A model generated the notes under the pieces. The model was not told where the DNA came from. It was given only the letters and a program-made list of their open reading frames with translations, and ran no database searches. From positions 39,749,001-39,813,000 of the forward strand of contig JAEOAD010000015.1 of the NCBI GenBank assembly GCA_036365145.1: a DNA stretch of 64,000 nt, written 5' to 3'. Shown here in pieces: positions 56,754 through 64,000 of the stretch; positions within the stretch are counted from its first letter, which is position 1; every line of letters begins with the position of its first letter. Made by a program: the position numbers and the translations under genes. The stretch comes from Orientallactaga sibirica (lineage: Eukaryota > Chordata > Mammalia > Rodentia > Dipodidae).

Positions 56754-57393
56754 ATTTTTAGTTTTTTGAGGAGCCTCCATACTTATTTTCACAGTAACTA
56801 GACTAGTTTATATCCCCACTAGCAGTGAATAATGGTTAGTGTTTATCCGCATTCCCTCCTGAATTTGTTGTTTTTATTTTTTGATGACTGCCATTCTGAC
56901 TGAGGTAAGATGGAATCTCAGTGTAGTTTTTATTTGCATGTCTCTAATAACTAGTGATATTGAACATATTGGTTCATTGGCCATTTCTACTTCCTCTATT
57001 GAGAGCTGTCTGATCATTTCACTAGCTGATTTATTGATTGGTTTGTTTAACTTATTATTTATTTTTGTAGTTCTTTGTGTATTCTAGATATTAATCCTCT
57101 CTTAGGTGTATCACTAGCAAAGATTTTTTTCCCCTATTTCTGGACTTTAAATTCATTAGATTGATTAATCAATTGTTTCTTTTGTTGTGGAGAAGCTTTA
57201 TAATTTTACAAATTCTCATTGGTCCTGTCATTGGCTTTATTTCCTGAGTAACATTAATTCTATTCAGAAATTTTTTGACTATGCTGATATCCTTTTGTGA
57301 AACTTCATATATGTATACAATGCAATTTGAACCCCTTATTTTCTCTATTCCCATTTCCCTCCCACTAAAATCTTTCTTTTTCCTATTGGATCC

Positions 57394-57553
57394 TGTTGCA
57401 GTCACCTTGTCCTTATTAGGACAAAACACCTAACCAGAAGCAGCTTATGGGAGGAAAGGGTTCATTTCAGCCTACAGTTTCAAGGGGAAGCATCACCATG
57501 GAGAGGAAAGCAGACTACAAGCAGGAATCTGGCTCACATAGTCATATGCCTGC
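57394..57553 (-). repeat. Truncated MaLR-like LTR, cut by provirus
   Basis: Reverse complement of the 3' part of the LTR type at 7689-8061 (TGTTGCAGTCACC, then GCAGCTTATGGGAGGAAAG). It ends abruptly at the proviral LTR at 57554; the rest of the MaLR LTR is not found on the other side of the provirus. Confidence 0.75.
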
Positions 57554-57893
57554 TGTCGCCGAACATTCAGGACACTAATGACACATGCACCACTCTTATT
57601 GCTTGCTTGGACGGAAGACCACTCTTTATTACAGGAAATAGCACAGCTTATATATCCTATGGAGACCAATCATAACATAGTTGCTAGGTGAGAAAGCTAA
57701 CTTGGCTGAAGCCGATACATTGATGCAATGAGGATATGCCTCCTAGCCAATCACCATAACTTCCTGTTTACTGGCAAGACTAGAGCTCAACACCCTTTGG
57801 CAAGGTGCCAGCCGCTATCTTGACAGGGCAATTTGGATGATGCAGCCCCGGACACCGCTCGTCACAGTGCGACCCCGGATGCCACTCGCCACA
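57554..57893 (-). repeat. 3' LTR of the provirus
   Basis: 340 bp, about 90 percent like the 5' LTR by eye; preceded on the minus strand by the polypurine tract. Abuts a truncated MaLR LTR at 57553. Confidence 0.85.
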
Positions 57894-58409
57894 TCTCCCC
57901 CTTTTTGTTTATAAACAGCAATTAGCTCCCAAATGCAGTGTCTAAATAGACAGAAGGCATTAACCAACTGGGGGGAACAGTAGTCTGATTCCTCTAAAGT
58001 TTTGACATCTTTTGTAGAGGGGAGGCAAAATTAGCAACAATGCCAACCTCCATGCTAATCAGACATGTTCCTCAAGGAAGTCAGAAGCAGTCTAAAATGA
58101 CTTTCCTTTGCAGTGCTTGCCTCACACCCAGTATGGTACCCATTCCCAGTGACAACTGAGACGCACAGGTCTGACACCTCATGCGGTTCCCGAAGGAGAG
58201 GAGCTGCATGGATCCGTTAAGGGTCCAGCAAATTAATCCACACTTGAGGAGAAGAACCCATGTTGATGGCAATAAGCATTCTTGAATTTGGCGTTGGCAC
58301 ATCTTGCATAGGCACCAGATACAACACACAGCAAGCCACCCAAAGCAAGAAAACCAAACCAATTTTTTTCCCCAATTAATCACAGATTGAAAGAAAGAGG
58401 CAATTTGCA

Positions 58410-58877
58410 TTACAGAAGCAACCCTATATGGGTACTATTAATAGCAATTATTTGACCCCTTAACGTCCTAGTAAGATTATCAAATTTATGGTCCCAAGTC
58501 CCATTGAGATAGCGCAAAAGTTCCCTAGATAAATTTGCAGCAAGGGTCAGGTTATGAAATTCTACAGGCATGATACACAGAGCTGATAGTTGTTGAATGC
58601 ATCCCACTGACATTAATTGTACAACAATGTCCATCTGTTCTTGTAAGAGATCAACTCGTTGGTTTACTAGCAGAATGCCTGCACACAACTGTTGGTTGAT
58701 TTCTGTCTGGGTATCCAGGGCCAAAGCAGTTCTCTCAGATAAGCTGTTTATTGCTTGGGCCGCTGGGATGGCCTTAGCTAGGGCTGCAGCAGCTACCGCA
58801 GCAGCGGCAGCAGAAGCTGCAACAGCAGCCACGATAGCTGCAGTAATTCTAAAGTCTCTCTTAGGCCGTAGCAACAC
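58410..58877 (-). pseudogene. Proviral envelope transmembrane-subunit remnant, 155-codon open frame
   Basis: The open frame starts with a basic, possible cleavage-like region followed by a strikingly alanine-rich hydrophobic stretch (fusion-peptide-like position), a leucine and glutamine-rich heptad region, cysteines in a CX6C-like spacing and NXT glycosylation sites. The order fits a betaretroviral TM ectodomain. A stop codon at 58410 and a frame change separate it from a hydrophobic membrane-span-like stretch at 58385-58300. No surface subunit is present. Confidence 0.65.
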
Positions 58878-59079
58878 CGACAGTTCTTACTCTTGAATGA
58901 CCACAGGAACAGGCAGGTAGGTGGGGATACGCATCAGCATGCCCAATGGAAATTGAGTGGCATTCCTGCATTCTGAAAGAAAACAAGAACTCTCTTGACA
59001 AGCAAGAGTGTTATTAATAACAATTTGATTGCTCAATAGAAACATAAAAGGAGGTCTTACACATATAGGTGTGGATCTA

Positions 59080-59300
59080 AAGTCGATGGTCTTACTACAA
59101 TTTAGCCTTAATAGCTCTTAAATCATGCAACAGCCTCCATTTGCCAGACTTCTTCCTTATAATGAATATAGGAGTGTTGAAAGGAGAAGTAGATGGTCGA
59201 ATATGATTGGCTTCCAGCTGTTCCTAACTAGTTGATGGGCCGCTTCCAGGTTAATTGGCTCAGTGGACCCTATTGAAAACCCTATCATTCTTAGGTTGGA
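59080..59300 (-). pseudogene. Proviral reverse transcriptase scrap
   Basis: On the minus strand the segment around 59165-59095 resembles a conserved N-terminal RT stretch ([10 protein letters not shown]) and then meets a stop codon. Only this small piece of pol remains between the gag and env remnants, so the provirus lost roughly the whole middle of its genome. Confidence 0.6.
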
Positions 59301-59315
59301 TTTGGATCGGTAATG

Positions 59316-60065
59316 TTATCCCCTCTTAAGCTGTTTCACTGTCTTCAGATCAACAGCCTGATGATATCTTTGCTGATTTTGATCCTCCACTACTGGAAAA
59401 GCAGATCTAAAATCAAGATCCTTCCACTGTTCAAATTGTGGGCGTGAACAGCAAGCACAAGCACCTTGACAGCTCCAGAGAACACCTTCAGTAGGATTAT
59501 ACGCTGGAGGGTGTGGGGCATTAGGGGTTAAATGCAATTGGCTAAACCCGTCCCCCTTTTTTTTTTTCCTGAAAGTTCCAGCTCCTCCTCATTGTTTTGT
59601 TTTGAGTCTGAATTTTTACTTTTTCTTTTAGATGCTTTACTCGAGCACTCTTCTCTCACTTCCTCTAAAATTTTTTTCCCTTCTTTTAACTGCTTCTGAA
59701 TCCTAGGTTTTGGAGACTTTAAACAAGAACGAATTAGGGCCCATATGGGCAGGGTCCCCAAGGGGAGAGGCTCATTCTCGTTTGCTCTATGTAATATGAC
59801 TAGACACACTGACAACACAAGTACACAGCATGAGGTTAACCAACTTTTATACACTAATAAAACACACGAACAAACATACATTAATTGGCCAGCTATCATT
59901 CCCTTGTAAGAAATCTTCTCGCTGCGTTTCTGTCTAAGGAAACCTTCTGCTATTATTTCCTTGTAAGGAATCTTCTCGCAGCATTTCTGTCTAAGGAAAC
60001 CTTCCACTAATATCTGTTAACAGCTTTCTTAAATTTTTTTTTCATACCCTTGTCTTATACATAGA
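59316..60065 (-). pseudogene. Proviral gag N-terminal remnant
   Basis: Minus-strand open stretches 60007-59528 and 59537-59316. The first ends in a lysine and glutamate-rich matrix-like segment; the second is proline-rich and then resembles the start of a betaretroviral capsid (FPVVE). Two near-identical 60-bp repeats at 59905-60005 lie at the start of the open stretch. It is truncated and frame-broken; the downstream capsid, nucleocapsid and protease are missing. Confidence 0.65.
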
Positions 60066-60126
60066 TATTTGCCTCCTTTTTACCTTAAATTGGTGCTGAT
60101 AGAGGGTCCCCATACGGGCCACCAAA

Positions 60127-60467
60127 TGTTGCCGACCATTCGGGACACTAATGACACACACACCACTCTTGTTGCTTGCTTGGATGGAAGACCACTCTTT
60201 TTATTACAGGAAATAGCACAGCTTATATACACTATGGAGACCAATCATAACATAGTTGCTAGGCAAGAAAGCTAACTTGGCTGAAGCCAATACATTGATG
60301 CAATGAGGATATGCCTCCTAGCCAATCACCATAACTTCCTGTTTACTGACAGACTCGAGCTCAACGCCCTTTGGCAAGGTGCCAGCTGCCATCTTGACAG
60401 GGCAACGTGGATGGTGTGGCCCCAGATACCGTTTGCCACAGTGTGGCCCCAGACGCCGCTCGCCACA
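60127..60467 (-). repeat. 5' LTR of the provirus
   Basis: 341 bp, TGTGGCGAG at the 60467 end to CGGCAACA at 60127 (TG...CA ends). The first part holds two imperfect copies of a 27-bp GTGGC-CCAGA unit. Abuts duplicated L1 sequence at 60468. Confidence 0.85.
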
Positions 60468-62841
60468 GCCTTCTTTGTCTTTTTTGATTACTTTTGGTTT
60501 GAAGTCTATTTTATCTGATATAAGTATAGCTACACCTCCTTGTTTCTTATTTGTGTTTGCATGGAATATCATTTTCCACCCTTTCACCCTGAGGAGGTGT
60601 CTGTCTTTAGTGGTGAGGTGGGTTTCTTGAAGATAGCAGATTGAGGGGTCTAGTTTTCTGATACACCCTGTTAGCTTATGTCTCTTGCTGGGTGAATTAA
60701 GGCCATTACTATTCAGGAAAATAATTGTAAGGTTTGATTTAACACATGCCATATTGTGGTGGATTATGTGGTTTGGTGTTTTTTTGGTCTTTGTGGGTTT
60801 TTTTTTTTTTTTTTGGTTAATGTAGACTGCTTCTTGGGGGTACTTGAGATTGGTTATTTGATTCTTCTGTGTGGAAAATTCCCTGAAATACTCTCTGTAG
60901 GTTTGGCTTTGTTTTCATATAGTTGTAAAAGATGAGTTTCATTGTGGAAAGTTTTTCTTTCACCATCTATTATGGGGGAATACTTTTGCTGGGTAGAGTA
61001 GTTGGGGTTGGAAGCCATAAGTTCTTAGAGTTTACAGTGTTCCATTCCAGGCCCTTCTAGCTTTTAGGGTTTCCATTGAGAAGTCTGAGGTAATTCTGAT
61101 GGGGTTTCCTTTATATGTAATGTGTTGTTTCTTCCTAGCTGCTTTTAGGACTTTCTTTTTCTGATTAATGTTTAGAGTCTTAATGATAATGTGTCTTGGA
61201 GAATTTCTCCTTTGGTCCAGTCTGTTTGGAGTTCTGCTAGCTTCTTGTAACTTGATGGTATTTTTTTTTTTTTTTTTGAGAAGGTGGGAAAGTTTTCTTC
61301 AATTATTTTGTTGAATAAGTTTTCCATTCCTTTGGTCTGTGTTTCTTCCCCCTCTGGTATACCCATGATCCTAATGTTTGGACTCTTAAGGGTATCCCAC
61401 ATTTCCCTCATGTTATGTTCACAGAAATTTTTGAATTTGTAGAAATTTTTGGACTCACAAACTGTTTCTTCTGTTTTGTCTTCCAGTTCTGAGTTTCTAT
61501 CCTCCACTTGGCTTAGTCTATTCTTTAGAGCTTCTATAGAGTTTTGAGCTTGTTCAATTTGGTTCATATTTTCCACTGCTTTTTTGATCTTTTTTTTTTT
61601 TTTTTTTGGTTTTGCGAGGTAGGGTCTCACTCTGGTCCAGGCTGACCTGGAATTAACTATGTAGTCTCAGGGTGGCCTCGAACTCTCAGCGATCCTCCTA
61701 CCTCTGCCTCCCGGGTGCTGGGATTAAAGGCGTGCGCCACCACGCCCGGCTTCCACTGCTTTTTTATGAATAGTTTCCATCCCTCTGTTGAGTTCCCTTT
61801 TCATGTCATTTTGTGATTTTCTTAAGGTTTCTTGAAGTTCATCCTTGCATTTTTTTAAGTCTTCATTGAACTAAGCCAGCTGGTTACTGAGGACCTCTTT
61901 TTTTATTTTTCACTCTCCTTCAGATCATTTAACTATCTTTGGAACCCTTCCTGGTTCTCTTCTATTAGGTCTAATCTAGCAAGGATAATGTTCATACAAT
62001 TATTGGCTCTTTGTTGAGTTTCTTAAAGTTGTGCTATTTGCTTGGCCAGGGTTGCATAGCTTGTCTCTTCATTTTGGGGTTCTGATCCTATTGTCTCTTC
62101 TATGATTTGATTAGGGACATCCATTGTGGGACTGGACAGCCTATCTGGATTTCATGCTATTCCTTTTTCACTGTGGTCTGCCCATCACGATGGTTCAGAA
62201 AGCCTAGGGTGTGAGATGCTAGCCTGCTGCCCTGGGGTGGGGTGGGGTGGGGTGCAGTGGTGAGTGTCAGGGAGATGGCCCCTGGAATTCAGAGAGGCTG
62301 GAGTGGGGGACACTGGCCTGGTGGCCTGGGTCCCCTATTGGAGATGGGAGGGGGAGGGGACCACAACCACCCTAGTTGGGCTCAGGAAGGGTAGGGCAAG
62401 AACACTGGTCTACTTTCCTGGGTCCCTGATCTGCTGTGGGAGGAGGAGTGGTGGCACCTGACTGGCGATGGGGCTCAGGAAGGCTAGGAAGGCACCTGAC
62501 CAGTGATGGGGCTCTGGCTAGCTAGGAAGGGACCTGACCTGTGATGACACACAGGGGTCTGGCCAGCAAGGGCAGCTCGTGACTGGCAATGGGGCTCAGG
62601 AAGGCTAGGGAGGCACCTGACTAGTGATGGGTCTCAGGCAGGCCTGAGATGTGATGGCTCGCAGGGCTCTGGCCAGCAAGGGTGGCACCTGACCAGCAAT
62701 GGGGCTCAGCAAGGGATGCACCTGACCAGCGATGGGGCTCAGACAGGCCTGGCAGGACCTGACTTGCAATGGCCCATGGGGCTCTGGCTGGCAAGGGCCA
62801 TACCTGACTGGCAATGGGGCTCCGATGCCTTTTAATTTCAT
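60468..62841 (-). mobile_element. L1 5' half (promoter, ORF1, start of ORF2) in duplication copy 2
   Basis: Minus-strand L1 equivalent to 37866-40440. Monomer promoter at about 62841-62230, ORF1 from ATG near 62190 with damaged frame (one open piece 61630-61172, cut by a SINE), ORF2 from about 60752. The element is cut at 60468 by the proviral LTR, so its ORF2 and 3' end are missing. Confidence 0.85.
61586..61750 (-). repeat. B1-like SINE private to duplication copy 2
   Basis: Reverse-oriented B1 with GCGCCACCACGCCCGGC head; flanked by TTCCACTGCTTTTTT at 61571-61585 and 61751-61765. Copy 1 at 39367-39384 has the empty site. Confidence 0.93.
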
Positions 62842-63630
62842 GAGCCATCATTTGTTGATTGTTGAATTTTTTTTTTCAGAGCAAATAGAATTTTATTCAA
62901 AAAACCCTCACCTATACCTATATCATGAAGTGTTTGACCTTTTTCCTCTAACAGTTTCTGTGTTTCAGGCCTTACATTAAGGTCTTTGATCCATTTGGAA
63001 TTGATGAGAGATAATGACCAAGATTCTTTCTTCTACTTATGAATATCTACTTTTGCCAGTACCATTTGTTGAAGAGGCTTTCTTTACCCCCATCTTTCAC
63101 AAAATCAGGTAGCTATAGCTTCATGAGTTTGTATCTGTGTGTTCCATAACAGAATGTTGCCTGGTTTCATTGTGTGTAGGTCTTGTGTAGGTAACCATAG
63201 ATTCTATTAGTAAAATGGTCCTTCTATGTTCAGACAACAGAGTTCCACAATGCCCTTCCTCATCCTCCAGCTCTTACATTCTTTCCAACCCAACTTCCAT
63301 TAGATGAGCCCTGGAGAGGATTGATGTATATGTCTTTGTAGGGCTGAGCACTCACCAGTCACTTCTTTTTAGTACTTATGATTCTCTGCATAACTACCTG
63401 ATACTGCCAAGAAAAGAAAAACAAATTTTCTGATTGGGTTTGAGATGCTCTGTGGATATAAAGATAAATACTGAGGAGACTCAAAACTCATCAAAGTGTA
63501 AAATCAGAGGCTGCCAAGAAGGCTCAACACAAAAAGAAACTTATAACATGCCCTCCAGGGCTCAGGGAACATGGTGGAAGAGTGGGTAGAATGAATGTAA
63601 GAGCCACTGATCTTTTGTGCTAATTTTGCA

Positions 63631-63945
63631 TTGTTCAACCTTAATGAATTAACTCATCACTTAAGACCAGTTTCCAGATCAGACCTTAAGTTTGTAATTA
63701 CACCATCAGCAAACAAGGTTAATTGTAAGCCCTCCTTTGCTATTTGGAAGTCTTTGTTTCTTACTGCTCTTGCTTGGCAAAATAAGGGAACTTGTGTTTA
63801 TAAGAAATATGAGAAGCAGTTTCAGGCTCATATGAGAAGGCAGAAACAGAGACTGAATCAGCCTAGGAACCCTTCTCCCCTTGCTCTCTCTCTCCCTCTC
63901 CCTCTCTCTCTCTCCATCTCTCTCTCTTCCTTCCGTCTCCTCTAA
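63631..63945 (+). other. Second copy of the unidentified 41237 open frame
   Basis: Same frame as 41237-41539; one or two amino-acid changes before the C-terminal low-complexity tract, which here is a (CT)n repeat. Confidence 0.25.
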
Positions 63946-64000
63946 AGGAAAGACATAAATAACATCCCACATTGTGAACTTTATTGTAGAGAGGAGACAA

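Larger units (their letters stand above)
55975..57393 (-). repeat. Old L1, 3' end with C-terminal ORF2, minus strand
   Basis: Reverse-complement L1 ORF2 C-terminal landmarks appear at 56880-57100 (the stretch that precedes ACTTCC and TAGATATTAATCC on this strand) and before the SINE pair. Interrupted by two SINEs at 56440-56753. Highly diverged, no open frame of note. Confidence 0.75.
57554..60467 (-). mobile_element. Internally deleted betaretrovirus-like provirus
   Basis: Two LTRs of about 340 bp (57554-57893 and 60127-60467) bound 2.2 kb of internal sequence. Minus-strand polarity is shown by a polypurine tract (AAAAAGGGGGAGA at 57906-57894) just upstream of the left LTR and by a tRNA-lysine-like primer-binding site (TGGTGGCCCGTATGGGGAC) just after the right LTR. 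Inside, in order, are gag N-terminal remnants, a scrap of reverse transcriptase and an envelope transmembrane region; most of gag, pro and pol is missing. The LTRs differ at roughly 30 sites by eye, so the copy is not recent or the ends are recombinant. The flanks do not match each other. Confidence 0.85.
60468..64000 (+). repeat. Segmental duplication, copy 2 (runs off right edge)
   Basis: Direct copy of 37866-41577, offset 22.4-22.6 kb. The left end is exactly the edge of the proviral LTR; the right end is beyond the window. Private to this copy: a B1-like SINE at 61586-61750 with 15-bp target duplication, longer T tracts and a (CT)n expansion near 63880-63925 where copy 1 has a C tract. 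Confidence 0.92.

Noticed and set aside
58597..58896. Alanine-rich plus-strand open frame
   Set aside because: Complement of the alanine-codon run of the minus-strand envelope remnant.

Overview
The window is mammalian nuclear DNA, most likely from a rodent and probably a jerboa-type (dipodid) rodent. Two abundant SINEs point that way: a B1-like element that opens with a GCCGGGCGTGGTGGC-type motif and ends in GACCCTACCTC plus A-tail, and an ID/B4-like element that opens with GGCTGGAGAGATGGCTTAGC and ends in a CT-rich tract plus AAATAAATAAAT. The species call is inference. About three quarters of the window is transposon-derived. Layout, left to right: (1) 0.5-20.2 kb is a nest of plus-strand LINE-1 (L1) copies. 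An old L1 that begins at 2.8 kb was interrupted first by a processed HNRNPA3 pseudogene (6.75-9.37 kb) and then by a younger near-full-length L1 (9.7-18.4 kb). The younger L1 was itself split by an inverted (twin-primed) L1. (2) 20.3-23.05 kb is a decayed minus-strand gammaretrovirus-like gag-pro-pol remnant. (3) 23.5-31.5 kb is a full-length plus-strand L1 (7.94 kb) with target-site duplications and a promoter made of 82-bp tandem monomers; it sits in an older L1. (4) 31.6-40.4 kb is minus-strand L1, including another near-full-length copy with a different monomeric promoter. (5) 41.5-52.7 kb holds the only intact host gene seen: a complete 12-exon CYP4A-family cytochrome P450 (fatty-acid omega-hydroxylase) on the minus strand. 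Every exon could be joined in frame with GT-AG splice sites to give a 508-residue protein with all P450 signature motifs. (6) 53-57.5 kb is 5' flank, an LTR, SINEs and old L1. (7) 57.55-60.47 kb is an internally deleted betaretrovirus-like provirus on the minus strand with two 340-bp LTRs. (8) 60.47-64.0 kb is a second, direct copy of 37.87-41.58 kb that runs off the right edge. The most informative result is structural. The CYP4A gene lies between two direct copies of the same 3.5-3.7 kb segment, about 22.5 kb apart. The left edge of the second copy is exactly the edge of the proviral LTR, and the two sides of the provirus are unrelated sequence. This looks like a tandem duplication of a CYP4A unit with a retroviral LTR at the breakpoint, and it predicts another CYP4A copy whose 3' end lies roughly 0.8 kb beyond the window. 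Intron 1 also carries a partial copy of exon 6. I found no rRNA, tRNA, CRISPR or prokaryotic-type system.
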